Source of the DNA: Rhizaria sp. SCN 62-66
Lineage: Eukaryota > Rhizaria, unplaced
NCBI GenBank assembly: GCA_001724265.1
Contig: MEDY01000022.1
Location: forward strand, 84,398 to 148,397
DNA length: 64,000 nucleotides
Reading direction: 5' to 3'
Within the stretch, counting starts at the first letter, position 1. Each line of letters starts with the position of its first letter. Under the pieces are notes generated by a model. The model made no database searches. It was not told where the DNA came from and was given only the letters and a program-made list of their open reading frames with translations. A program made the translations under genes and the position numbers. Of the stretch, positions 25,605 to 37,109 are shown one piece after another.

Positions 25605-25939
25605 CGTATGCAAAACAGAGTCTAATACGACGCGAAAAGGACTTCTGTGTGGCGGTTACAAATTAAAAAAAGAGTAATATGTTGATGTGAATATGTGTGT
25701 GATATTGTGTGGCTGTTAACGGAAGGCTCGTCGCATGAGCTACATCTTTCGATAACATCCCCGCGTCAACTCCGTGCGATGTTCCGCACCACAAACACGA
25801 TTCATTGAAAATGCCGTATTATAACGTCACAACGAGACTTTGACGCCCACTCACAGGATCACCCGTGCGATTTTATTTCTAATCGTAGTCCACACTCCCA
25901 CTCCAGAGCCCGTTGTGCTCCTTAATATTGCGGACCCGC
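25605..25939. promoter_or_regulatory. Short divergent promoter region
   Basis: 335 nt separate the divergent starts of the RBM26/27-like gene and the HExxH-motif gene, so both core promoters must lie here. I see no clear TATA element. Confidence 0.4.
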
Positions 25940-27141
25940 ATGCCTCCCAAGAAGGGCAGCAAGGCCGCCGCGGCCGCCGCTGCCAAGACCTCCGCGACGA
26001 CCAAGCCCGCAGCCAAGGGTCCCACGGGCCCCAACACTGTCATTTCGCTCGCGTTTCCGTCGATGGACATTATGGCGATCGGCCTGGGCCGCATCTCGGC
26101 TTACCTGGAGGACCCCAAGCTCGAGGGCAAGCCAGTCAGCTTCCGCACTCTCATCGACGCCAACTCGCCGTGCATTCGTTACGCCGGACACAACTTCTCG
26201 CTGCAGCACTACAACGACGCGTGCAACGCGCTTAAGGACCTCTCCGTCGCTGAGAAAACCGTTCAGGTACGTCGATGTCAGTGCCAACGAAGCTATGAAC
26301 GCTCCACTCTTGCTATGCTTTGCATTCGATCTTCATTATACTCCAGACATAGGTGATATATGCGTGTATTAATGCTGTTGCTGTTTGTCTTTGCTATAGA
26401 TATGTGCTGTATTCTTGAATTTGATCTTGTGTCACAAATCTCACTCGCACAATCTCACCTTATATACGCAATCAATGTGTCACCCTTGTGGCTCTTTCTC
26501 TGCTCCTAACACATACCTAGCGCTCCATCCTGGAGGTTGCCCGGAAGGTGAAGCCCCCCGCGACTGTGTACATCATTGCGCACGTCTCCGGCGACACCAA
26601 GACGCTGGAGCACGAGGAGAAGCACGCGATGTTCCACTTCTGCGCCGATTACCGCGCGCGCGTTGCGGGTCTGTGGGCGGGCGTCGAGGCGGGCAACCCG
26701 TCCTGGGCAGCGCAGTTCAACGCTCACCTGGGCGGGCTCTACTGCGAGCGCGTATGGCTGGACGAGTTCCAGGCTATCGTGCTGAACCGCGAGTACGAGT
26801 GCGCCGCCAAGACCGTCTCGCTGCTGCAGTCGATCGTACCCGCCGTGGCCAGTTTGCCGTACCACTTCGAGTCGGTCGCGCTGCCCACCAAGGGGCTTGA
26901 GCCGGCGGCCGCGGAGGCGGCGTTCTGTCGAGGTGGTGGCGGCAGCGGCGGCAACGGTGACGATAACGACGATGACTGTAGTATCGACTGTGGCAAGGAG
27001 CAGAAGCAGAGGACGCAAGAGACTGAGACTGTTGTGGTTGTGGTTGCTGATGACAAGAGTGACTGTGAGCACGGCAGCAAAGATGCCAGTGACAAGGCTG
27101 TGGCCGACTTGACAAAGAAGCTTGCCAAGGCGTTCAAGTGA
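25940..27141 (+). CDS. Conserved hypothetical protein with HExxH motif
   Basis: Exons 25940-26266 and 26521-27141 join in phase 0 across a 254-nt GTACGT...CTAG intron, giving 315 aa and TGA. The N-terminus is a short Lys/Ala-rich tail. A compact domain follows, with a central EHEEKHAMFHF stretch (HEEKH at residues 140-144) and, 46 residues later, LDEFQA (190-193). HExxH followed by an acidic residue is the pattern of zincin metallopeptidases, and the DEFQA glutamate could be a third ligand. The motif is short and can occur by chance, so activity is only an inference. The last 60 residues are acidic, Gly/Ser-rich and probably disordered. Confidence 0.6.
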
Positions 27142-27729
27142 GGCAACGGTCACGGAAGCTTAGCAAAGTGACTAACATCTACCGTTACAAGATTTACAAG
27201 AGCAACGCCGGAAATAGTCGTATTTAAGTGAACATCACCATTTAAGCAACAGTACTAACATGTTTCTTGTCATGTCCATTTCCCAAGTGGACAGCTAAAG
27301 GCTTGATTGGGCCAGAATACAGAAACAACAAGATTTAAGCAAATAGGCATTCAATCAAGAGGATGTTTAGAAAATGGTTATACAGTAGTTGCGAATGTAT
27401 TATAGTATTGCATTTTTTTAGGGGTTCTTGGTATACTATAATATCTCTTCATGCCGCATCATGTGCACACGTTTCTCGCCACACGTCTCTGCCGCAGCAG
27501 TGTCGATGCTGTTAACGCACCCGACTTACTGCAGCCGACACAGTGCGGGGAGAGACGCTGTGCACTCACATTCCACACACTCACACAGTCAAACTGGGTT
27601 AGTTCGTTTAATTAGACACTGCACAAACGCCCGCGAGTGAATCGCAGTCGCCTGTCGCAGTCATTGCTCTGAGTCATCGTCAAAGCAAAGTCAAGCCGAG
27701 AGCCAGCAGCTAGAGCACTTACTGGGCGC
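27142..27729. other. Convergent intergenic region
   Basis: Holds the 3' ends of the HExxH gene and the peroxiredoxin gene. AT-richer than the genes. No RNA gene or repeat was recognised. Confidence 0.4.
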
Positions 27730-28549
27730 TTACTGGGGGTTGGCGGCCTGGAAGTACTCAAGCGAGGCCTTGGGGGAGGGCTTGATGGTCTTGTCGCCCT
27801 TGCGCCAGTTAGCGGGGCAGACCTCGCCGTGCTCAGCGACGTACTGGAAGGCCTCGACCAGGCGCACGATCTCCTCGGAGTTGCGGCCCGCGCCGGGCGC
27901 GTTCTGGGACACGTGAACGACCTTGCCATCGGGGTTGATGATGTAGGTCGCGCGGGTGTGGTGGCCATCGGCGAGGAGGCAGCCGTAGGCGGTGCCCCAC
28001 TTGCGGTCGAGGTCGGCGAAGAGGCCGATGTTGATGGCGCCGAGGCCGCCCTTGTTGCGGGGAGTGTTGACCCAGGCGTTGTGGGTGAAGACGGAGTCGA
28101 CGGAGCCGGCGAGAACGACGGTGTTCATGGTCGCGAGCTTCGAGGCCTGGTCGGAGATCGCGATGATCTCGGTGGGGCAGGTGAAGGTGAAGTCCTGTCA
28201 TGATCGAACGTAAAGCGATAGAATGGGATAGAAAGCCAAGAGCAAAGACCGAACAAAGAGAGAATAGACAGCAAATGAGAAAATTGTAAGCGACGAAATA
28301 ACATTTTTTAAAAGTAAAAACTCGTTAAAAGTTAAGATAATATGTTTTCCTCACGAGGCAAAAATGTTTATGGTGTCAAAGGCGCGATGATAGACCTGTG
28401 ATGGAGTGATGACGTACAAGGGGGTAGGCAGCGAGGACGAGCCACTTGCCCTTGTGGGTCTCGTTGGTGACGGTGGAGAAGGTGCCGTCAACGTTGAGGA
28501 CCTCCATGGAGAAGGCGGGGGCGGGCTGGTTGATGATGGTGGAGGACAT
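27730..28549 (-). CDS. Typical 2-Cys peroxiredoxin
   Basis: Exons 28418-28549 and 27730-28194 (minus) join in phase 0 across a 223-nt GTACGT intron that falls just before the active site, giving 198 aa and TAA. The peroxidatic Cys is residue 50 in DFTFTCPTEI. The resolving Cys is residue 170 in GEVCPANW. Both positions and the total length match the Prx1/AhpC class. The protein reduces H2O2 and organic peroxides using thioredoxin or a similar donor, as a dimer or decamer. No targeting peptide is seen, so it is probably cytosolic. One of the firmest calls in the window. Confidence 0.96.
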
Positions 28550-29197
28550 AATGCAACTGTGCAAGAGAAGATGCGGGGAAGGAAGTGGCGAGAGTGAGAG
28601 GGGGTGGGGGGTGCTGCAACGCGGATGCTAGAAATGACAGCCAATATCACGTTGCTTCAGTGTACACAAATATGGATCGGATATTTCGAACAGAAAATCA
28701 GGCTAATTACGGAAATCTGAGTTCACTCCGTGGGTCGACATAGATATTTACTGTTTGATCGAAAGCGCTCGATCCTCACCCAGTCTGAAACGCCGAGTAG
28801 AGCGATGCTCGCGAATTAGCCTCTAAGGGTCCGTCTAAGGGGGGATAATATGTTGTGAGATCGATAAAACGACTCCGCCCGTCGTGATCCCGCATGATTT
28901 CATGCATACTTTGATGAAATCGCATATTTCAACCTCGTTTACATTGAACTAAGTGTCATTAGCTTTGTTTGACGAGGTGTCGAGAGATATAATTGCTTCC
29001 AAAGTGGCCGGATTTCGCGCGCCAACTGCGAAACGTCACGATTGTCAAGTGATATTGTGTATTCTGTTAAAATAGACCCAAGATGCACCTTCGGTAGCGC
29101 ATATGGCCCGCACTCGCGCATAGTTCCATCTTCCAATCCACAACCATACACGCGCTATATCCCCAAACCCTGCTTGCATCATCTCTCTGCGCCCAGT
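28550..29197. other. Intergenic region, 648 nt
   Basis: Lies upstream of the peroxiredoxin gene and downstream of the next minus-strand gene. No feature recognised. Confidence 0.4.
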
Positions 29198-32100
29198 TCA
29201 ACGGCAGCGCACGACCATGCCCTCACCCTGGTACATCGCGCCCGCGAGCACCGAGGCAAAGGCGGCCGACTTCTCGTTCATGCAGACCTTGAACGTCTTG
29301 ATCTGGCTCCACCCGTAGGGCAGGCTCGAGTCCGTGCCCTGTGCTGTCTCGGCCTTGGCCGCCGCGACGCCCTGCGCCAGCGCAGCCTCCTCGCCCTTAG
29401 ACACGCCCGAGAGCTTGATGAGCTCATCATCGGTGACAGACGCGCCGAGCCGCCACGCGCACTGCATGGGCCGCGCAGAGGTAACGTTACGCCAGCCCTT
29501 GCCGCCCTTGTGCTTGCTCCAGTCCCAGTAGGAAGTCCGGTAAGAAACGCCGGAGCTCGTGTCCACGAGGGACGGGTACGCGTGCCCGTCGCGCCCACGG
29601 TCGCGTGCTGACTCAGCAGCTGCCGCAGCAGAGTCGGCGTCAGCGTCAACGTACGCGGAGCGGCTGAGAGTGTCGGCGGGGTAGACGGGCAGGTAGTCGT
29701 AGTCGTCAGCGTTGGCGGAGGTATCCGCCCCGCTGTGGCGACGAGAGCCATCGCTGCTCGCGCTCTCCAGCAGGCTAAACAGCTGGTCGTCGCTAGCATT
29801 GCTATCAAGCTCGCTGCCGCTGTGAAGCTGCCGGTGACGAGGCACGCGTTGCAGTACAGGGATGGCGTCTGCGCTGCCCATGTTGTACGCGTCGATGTCG
29901 TCCCGCGAGAAGAGGTATCCGCCAGCCTCGACGTCGCCGGCCAGCACAGCCGCGTGCACTGTCTCCTGCTCGCTCTCGGACAGCAGGCTGAACTCGGGCA
30001 GCGACACCAGCACGTCGGCGGCCTCCCGGTTCAGCTCGGCCATCGAGACCTCGTTGGCCGTGTCGCTCAGGGCCCGCGCGGTGGCGGCGGCGGCGGCGGC
30101 GCGGTCGCGCTCAGCCTCCTCGGCGGCGCGCTCCCAGTGCGGCGCGCGGTCGAAGAAGGCGTCGCGCGCCCGGGCACTGGCCACCGTCGCGCCGACCAGC
30201 CCCGCGAGGTCCGCGTCGACCCTCCCAGTCGCGCTCGTCGCACTCGTCGCAGTTGTTGCTGTTTCCGTCGTCGTCGTCGCCGTCGAGGACTCGGCGGCTT
30301 GGAGGAAACTCTTCTTCTTGGCCGCCGCCGCAGCAGCAGCCTTGCGCCGCGCCATGACGCGGTCGCGGGCCGCTCCGTGGGCCTTAAGCATCGCCTCGCT
30401 GTACTGGCCCTTGGGGGCCGCCTTCTTGGCGCCGCCGGCCGCGGGCTTCGCGGCGCCGCCGGGCTTGGCGGCGCGCTTGAAGCCCGCCTTGCGCGCTGCG
30501 GCGGCGTCAGCCTTGTCCTTAGCCTCGGCCGCGGCGGCCGCCTCACGCGCCTGCTGCTCCTGCTCAGGCGTCAGCCCCGGCGGCGGCGCGCCCGTCACGA
30601 GGGCGCGCAGCTCGTTGGTGTCGGTCGTGACGCTGCGCTTCATCTCCTGCTGCGCGCGCGCCAGCGTGAGCGCCGACTCAGCCTTAGACGCGCGGTCGGT
30701 CAGGAACGCCGTCCGCACGGGGTCCAGGTATGCCGTGCACTGGAAGCACTTGCGCTGCTTGCGCCGAGTGCCGGCCACCTTGTCCGCCATCGCCTTGGCG
30801 AACTTCTTCGACTTGGTCTTGAAGGGGAATTCAAGCGGCTTGATCTTGTACAGCGAGAGCCGCTTCCAGCACGCCTCACCCTCCTGGCAGCCCGCGGGCC
30901 GCGCCTTGGTCCACGGGAACTGGGGCGCGTCGGCCTGCACCGCCCCGCCCGGCACCAGCTTCCCGCCACGGCGGCGATTCTTGCGGTCCTTGCGGGCGCG
31001 CTTGGTGTTTCTCCGCGCGCCGCGGCCGCCGCCGCGGCCGCCCGTGCTGGCGTCAACGTCGAGCTCCACGCCTGCGCCCGCGCCGGCGGTGCTGAGGTGG
31101 GCGATCTCGGTGTTAAGCTCGGCCAGCAGCGCGCCGGACGCGGGGGCGGACTCGGACGCGGGGTGGGAGGACTCGGCCACAGCGTCGGTCTCGGCCTCAG
31201 ACTCTGCATCAGCGTCAGAGTCAGCGTCAGCCTCAGACTCGGTGTCAGCGTCAGCGTCGGCGTCGGTCTCAGCCTCGGTCTCGGCCAGGGAGGCGGCCGT
31301 AAGCTCTGGCGCCGCGTCCGCAAACGAGAAGCCCGTGGGCCCGTTGGTCAGCCGAATGCCGTCTGTGTTCAGCGCGGCGGTCGCGGCGTTGGCCGCGGCG
31401 TCGGGGGCGGCGAAGAAGCCGCTGGTGTCTGCCGCGAGCGCGGCGGAGTCAAAGCTGGCGTCGACCGAAGGCCGGAAGCCCTGCGTCGCGGCGGCGTGCT
31501 GCGCGGCTGCGACGCGCTTGATCTCGTCCTGGCGCGCCATCCAGAGCTTGTCAGTGATGCGGCCGATGTTCAACCGCGGCGGGTTGAACAGGTCGAACTC
31601 GAGATCCTCCTTCGTCTTCGCAGCAGTCGTTGCAGTAGTCGTTGCAGTTGCAGCTGTGGAGGCGTCGTTGTTATTGTTGTTGTCGGTGCCGGCTGCGGCA
31701 GAGAGAGAGGCGCCAAGCTCGATGAACGCCGCACTCACGGTGGGGCCAGCGGCGGCGTCAGCACTGTTGTGCTGGGCTGCGTTGTGGCTCCGTGAGCGCA
31801 TACGCATCTTGAGCGGCTGGCCCCCCATGGTCGCAGTGACCACGGAGTCGCGGGCGTCGTCCAGGGAGCGGCCCAGCGTCGCGCCGAGCAGGGCGTCCGC
31901 GGAAACGGTCGCAAATGCGCCTGTGGGGGCGGGGGCAGCGTTTGAGAAAGCAGCCGCACTGCGCAGGAGCAAAACAAGAGCATGGATGAAGATGGAGCTA
32001 TGAGGGGAAGAGTCGAATGAAAAAGAGGGCGGTGCAAGGCCAGAACAAAGGACAGCAGGGGATTACGCATAGAATCGTGGTAGAAAACACATGATTCAAT

Positions 32101-32353
32101 GCTGAAATCGCTGCTAAATACGCGTAAGAGAGTATATAGAGGTGCTGTTGACGTACCAGATGAGGAGGATGAGACTCTTTAGGACGAAGCTCATCGGCCT
32201 CCCCCCACTATAGAATGGGGGAACACTCATGTCAGGCAAAAGTCCAAAACGCGGATTGAGGAGAATACCACTTGCCAGAGCCAGGTATCCCAACAATATC
32301 AACGCTGACGGACAGCAGACAGCAGGAGCCATCCAGCTTTGAACCCTTCTCAT
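29198..32353 (-). CDS. Unknown protein with N-terminal membrane segment and Ala/Asp-rich body
   Basis: Exons 32157-32353 and 29198-31958 (minus) join in phase 2 across a 198-nt GTACGT...CGCAG intron, giving 985 aa and TGA. The start at 32353 is the first ATG after an in-frame TGA. Residues about 14-33 (CCPSALILLGYLALASG) and a second stretch near 58-66 (FVLKSLILLI) are hydrophobic, so it may be membrane-anchored or enter the secretory pathway. The body has an acidic Asp/Glu/Ser/Ala repeat, a basic RGG-like patch, a more ordered segment with paired cysteines (GCQEGEACWKRL; RKCFQCTAYLD) and an ordered C-terminus (YWDWSKHKGGKGWRN ... LPYGWSQIKTFKVCMNE). I do not recognise the family. Confidence 0.65.
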
Positions 32354-32698
32354 CACCTTGCTTCGGTCCGTTCCCCTTTGGGCTCGTTGGCGCTTTTCTG
32401 CGAACCAACGCCGCCAGTCTGCTCCATCATCGATGGAATCGACCAACGAAGCCCGCGAAGAGTCTGATCAAATTCGACATATCCCGAACGCGTGCAGGTA
32501 TAATAACGGCGCGTGGTATAAACATACTCAATTTTGTGGTTATATCTGCTATTCTATCTCTTGTTTATCTCGTTCTACCGCGCTGTGCTGCCTCAAATCC
32601 AACCCTTCCTGACCCGCCTCTCATCCCTCTCTCTGCCATTGCACTCGCACCTTGCCCCTCATTCCCTCACCCTGTCGCGATGCCTGCCCCTCAGCGCA
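32354..32698. promoter_or_regulatory. Divergent promoter region of the unknown membrane-anchored gene and PEX5
   Basis: 345 nt separate the two divergent start codons. It includes part of the overlapping uORF described next. No consensus core elements could be assigned with confidence. Confidence 0.4.
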
Positions 32699-32811
32699 AT
32701 GGACAAGGCGAACCAGAACGCCGTGTCTGCCATGTCGGCGAACCTGGCTCGCATGGGCGGCTCCGTCGAGGCCGCCCGCGCCGGCGCCGCCGCGGGCCCC
32801 GTGATCCGTGA
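32680..32811 (+). other. Possible upstream ORF overlapping the PEX5 start
   Basis: An ATG at 32680 opens a 43-codon frame, out of frame with PEX5, that overlaps the PEX5 ATG at 32699 and ends with TGA at 32811. If transcription starts upstream of 32680 it would be met first by scanning ribosomes. The product is Arg-rich and has no recognisable domain. Confidence 0.35.
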
Positions 32812-33108
32812 CCCCGTCACTGGCGCGCTGCGCCACGCGACTCACGACGAGTCGTCCTCGCTCGCCGGCCTGGCCGCCGCGGCACACCACGACGCCGCCT
32901 TTGCGGTCCCCGGCGCCGCGGGCCCAATGGCGGCGCAGCACGCGGGCATGATGGCGCGGCTGGCCCAGTACCGCGACCAGTCGGCCGCCGCCGCCGCCGC
33001 GTCGATGACGGCCGCGCCCGTCGCCGCGCCCGGTCTGGCGCTGAGCGCCGACGCGATGGCGCGCGAGTTCAGCGCGCTTGCCGTGTCCGCGCCCAGCGCC
33101 GTCGCTCT

Positions 33109-33145
<37 letters not shown>

Positions 33146-35427
33146 GTGGCGAGGATGGGCGTGCCGATGCAGGGTGGCCACCCGAATGCGATGGCCCGCC
33201 AGCACGAATCGATGCTGCTGATGCAGCAGCAGCAACACCAGCACCAGCACATGGCGCAGATGCAGCAGCAGATGCAGATGCAGAGCGCCATGATCCAGCA
33301 GCAGCAGCAACAGCAGCAGATGCACATGCAGCAACAGCAACAGCAGGCTATCATGCTCGCCCAGGCCCAGGCCCAGGCGCAGCAGCTCCAGGCCCTCCAG
33401 CTCCAGCAGCAGCAGCAGCAGGCCGGTGGTGCCGACAAGGCCTCGTCGCGCCTTTTCTCGCAACTGCGCGCGCAGCGCGACGCTGGCGTCGTCTCGGACT
33501 CGGGTCTCTCCCAGTCCGCGGCCGCGGCGACGGCGACGCCCGAGGAGGCGCTAGTGGCGGGTGGCGGCGCGGCGCAGGCGATGGGCCCCGGCCTGAACGG
33601 GGCGATGCTGGGCGAGCTGATGGAGAAGAGCGAGAAGTGGCGCAACAGCGAGTTCGTCAAGTTCCTCAACGGCATCAACAGCAACGAGCTCGAGCTGCGC
33701 GGCGACGGCGTCTACGCGGTCGATCCCGCGGCCAAGCAGGAGGAGATGGAGATGTACAACCGGCTCTACGGCGATGAGGGCGACGACGACGTTGACTATG
33801 ATCAGCAGGAGGAGGAGGAAGAGGAGGCCCGGCTCGCTAAGGAGGAGGCAGACTTTATCCAGCGCATCCAGAACGGCGAAACGTACGCAATCTCTCTATA
33901 TTTCGTATTTATTCATCTAAGAACTGACTCACGTGTGTATTGAATGTATATCTAGCATGTAATTAAATTGTGTGACTCAATCCTTCACTTTCGCTAACTT
34001 GTTGCATTTTGTCCTTGTTTCCCTGATGTTTCTTTCTTTTCGCCCTGTGTGCAGTATCGACAACCCGTGGGACAAGAGTGTGAGCGAGGAGCTTAACGTC
34101 CAGAAGACGTGGGCGGAGCTGCTCGAAGAGGCTAAGGCGCGCCGCAACGAGCCCCCGGCGTACGATTTCCCCGCCGACAGCCAGACCAACGAGCTGCGGT
34201 ACGTATCTGGCGCTAAATTAAAAACAAATATGTGAGGTTTCTTCTTTCTTGTGTGTGTGTCTCACTCTTTCCTCTCCTTTCTTGTTGCTTTTTTGCGTTG
34301 TCTTACCTCTTCACAGCAACGACCCCACCGTGCTGACCCGCGGCATCGCCCTCTTCGAAGCCGGCGAGCTCATGGAGGCTACGCGCTGCTTCGAGGCTGC
34401 GGTGCTGCAGGAGCCCAACAACGCCGAGGCGTGGCGCTGGCTCGGCCAGGCCTCGTCGCAGAGCGAGAAAGACACACAGGTTCGTGTCAACTCACACACA
34501 CCAACTCGTCGATTTGACAGCATTTGACAGCATTCACTGCAGTATCATGTCGTGAAACCCAATTTCCAATTTGGTATCTTTACTAAACCGATAGTGTTTT
34601 ATATTCTCAGCTCATTTTGCCCTTCTCTGTGTGTCATATTCTTGATTCCTTCATCACAAACCGTGCAGGCGATCGCGGCGCTGTCCCGGTGTGTCAAGCT
34701 CGACCCTAACAACCTCGCGGGGCTCTACATGCTGGGAGTGGCCCACTCGAACAACTACAACAGCACTGCCTCGCTGCACTGCCTCAAGTCGTGGCTGCTG
34801 GCGAACCCGGCTTACCACGGTGCGCTGGACCTGCAGCCGCTGCGTGAGTACGACGAGCTCTACGGCAGTGACGAGACGGCCAACTCGGCCGCCGCCGCGG
34901 GAGGCCCGCTCAACATGGAGCTGCACGAGGTTGTGACGAAGCTGTTCGTGGACGCCACCAAGGCCAACCCGCAGGACGCCGAGGTGTGGACCGTTGTGGG
35001 ACTGCTGTACCGCCTCAGTAGCGACTTCGACCAGTCGATCGCGGCCTTCCGCGAGGCCATCAAGCTGCGGCCCGACGACCCGCAGATGTGGAACAAGCTG
35101 GGCGCCATGATCACCAACTCGGGCGAGAATAGCGAGGAGGCCATCGCGGCCTTCAACCAGGCAGTGCGGCTGCACCCCAAGTACGTGCGCGCACTCAGCA
35201 ACATGGGCGTGTGCTACTACAACGAGCGCCAATACGAGGAGTCGGTCGACGCCTTCCTCCGCTGCCTCGCCATCAACGACGAGCCGACGCACCTGTGGGG
35301 CTACATCCGCATGTCGCTGTCCAAGATGGGTCGCGAAGACCTGGCGCTGGTGGCGCGCGAGCAAAACGTCGAGCTGCTGCAGCGCCACCTATACGGCGAC
35401 CTCCGCAACAACGGCGGCGCCGCATGA
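32699..35427 (+). CDS. PEX5: Peroxisomal matrix protein import receptor PEX5
   Basis: Exons 32699-33882, 34055-34198, 34317-34479 and 34669-35427 give 749 aa and TGA. Phases at the three junctions (2, 2, 0) match on both sides. The N-terminal half is disordered and Ala/Gln/Met-rich with two poly-Gln tracts. It then has the PEX5 segment EKWRNSEFVKFLNGI, an acidic stretch, NPWDKSV and KTWAELLEEA (tryptophan docking motifs). The C-terminal half is an array of TPR repeats that in this family binds the PTS1 tripeptide. It shuttles between cytosol and peroxisome. Unusually, I find no cysteine in the exon 1 product, whereas most PEX5 proteins carry a conserved N-terminal Cys ubiquitinated for recycling. 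Confidence 0.92.
33111..33142. repeat. CAG repeat encoding poly-Gln in PEX5
   Basis: A run of CAG codons giving about ten glutamines. A second, interrupted Gln/Met/His-rich stretch follows between about 33220 and 33420. Confidence 0.85.
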
Positions 35428-37109
35428 GTCGGCAGCGGTGATTTGCGTAGCACGAGATAACGAATAAACTTGACTTGTGAGCAGGTTGTGGCTACGTAGG
35501 TCGGGTGGTCGCGTATGGCCAGGAGATTAAGTTCATTTTTCACAAAGGTTGAATAAAGACAAGAATAATGACAACCAAATTACATCGCACTAGATGAAAC
35601 GGCTAATCGAGTGTGGGTGCAAATTGTTTGGATATGACAAAAAGGGACTGTATGTCTGAGAGTAAAGAAAATGTTGCTGTGTAATGGAAGTGTTTGTGAT
35701 GTTATTAAGGTAAACGGCTGAACTAAACGAACGGAGTAGGATGGAATGAAGTGAAGATACTACTTGTTTGACTTTGTGTTTGTGACTTTTTGGAGAGTGA
35801 GATATGATATGACATAACGTAACGTTGTGACGCTGTCATCACTCCACAAACAAAGCAAACTCGGAGTGAAAACGACGTGAAGCGAAGAGAAGTTGAAAAC
35901 AACGATAAAGTCAGATACATATGCGTGTGCGTAAATGTGAATGTCCTTGTGCTACGAATGAAGTTGCGAACAATGTCACCAGTGAAGATGAGAGTGAACC
36001 AAGAGCACGAACAACATTAACACGGTCCGCACACGCAGAGAATGTAATGACGGAGTGATAAAAGAAGCAGTAAAAAGAAAAAGAAAAAAAAAAAAAGATA
36101 CAAAGCCGAAAAAAAGCCGACTAATGAAAATATAAATGAGGTATAAGTCAAGCGAATAGAAGAAAGCCCCACAGGGGAAGAACGAAAATCAAATTTGATT
36201 GGAACGCGGAATGATATCGAAGATAAACGTCAACGAGACGATAAAAGAAACTACACCATGTGAATGTGATTGTGCGAGCGTCATTCCTTCGACAGTCTAA
36301 TGCAGTGCCGGCAATGGCAGTGATAGTTATTAGAAGCCAGAGGTGAGAATGGTGATGGAAGTCTTCGGACGCACGCATTCAGACGCATCTCAAGCACGCA
36401 CAGTGAGACACGAAGTGAAATCGATTTAACGAAACGAACGACAAAATACACGAAAAATAATTAAAAATAAAAAATGAAAATCGTAGCAAAGAAAAAAAAG
36501 CAGTGGGTTGGCGCATCTAAACGAAAATGTAACTGTGTTAAGGTTGTTAAATTCTAGTTTAGGGTTAGTAGTAACGCTGATGAAGCCACTGTACTTTGAC
36601 TAAGAGAAAGAAGAAACAACTTAAAACACACAATCAAAATCAAAATCTACAACTCAAACAATAAGAATCTGAGTTTTTAAGAATCTAAGTCCCGTCCTTG
36701 AAGCCCTCAGCTGGTCAGTCACCCAGACTAGACAGCAGACGACCACACGACAAACAACGGATAGCAGAGAAAAAAAGATGCGAAAAAAAAAAGACGAACT
36801 ATGGAACAAAGTTATGTGGTTGCTTTAGTGTGCGACAAAATACCCGAAGCGAGCAAGAAAGCAAACAACACACGAAGGGATACATGTGGTGGATGCCGCA
36901 GCATCACGCCAGCTCAGAGTCAGTCGGAAAGTTGTGGTAAGTGCAGCAGGTACAGCAGGTGCAGCAGGTGCGTGCAAAACAGGCAGTGCTCCTCGCAGTG
37001 ACTGTGACTGAGCACAAGATCAAAGAACAAGAATACAGATCGCCCACCGTGATATCCAACAGAGCGTAGATCATGGGCGGCGTGACGAGCCGTGCACTGG
37101 GCGGCCGCC
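35428..37109. other. Long A-rich convergent intergenic region
   Basis: This 1.7 kb stretch is the largest gap in the window. AATAAA occurs at 35463-35468 and 35552-35557, suited to the PEX5 mRNA. From about 36050 to 36800 the plus strand is A/G-rich with several runs of 8-13 A. The short ORFs here lack the GC-rich codon use of the real genes. I see no convincing gene. Confidence 0.5.

Noticed and set aside
27428-27640. Small plus-strand ORF in the gap before peroxiredoxin
   Set aside because: No similarity, low coding character and no supporting signals.
29735-32003. Long plus-strand ORFs opposite the 29198-32353 gene
   Set aside because: Shadow frames in GC-rich sequence. The minus frame splices cleanly to an upstream exon and has ordered segments.
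36541-36580. Telomere-like TTAGGG sequence
   Set aside because: A single TTTAGGGTTAG occurrence with no tandem array; expected by chance in AT-rich sequence.
36698-37001. Small plus-strand ORFs in the A-rich gap
   Set aside because: Overlapping frames of Lys/Arg/Ser-rich sequence without the GC-rich third positions of real genes here.
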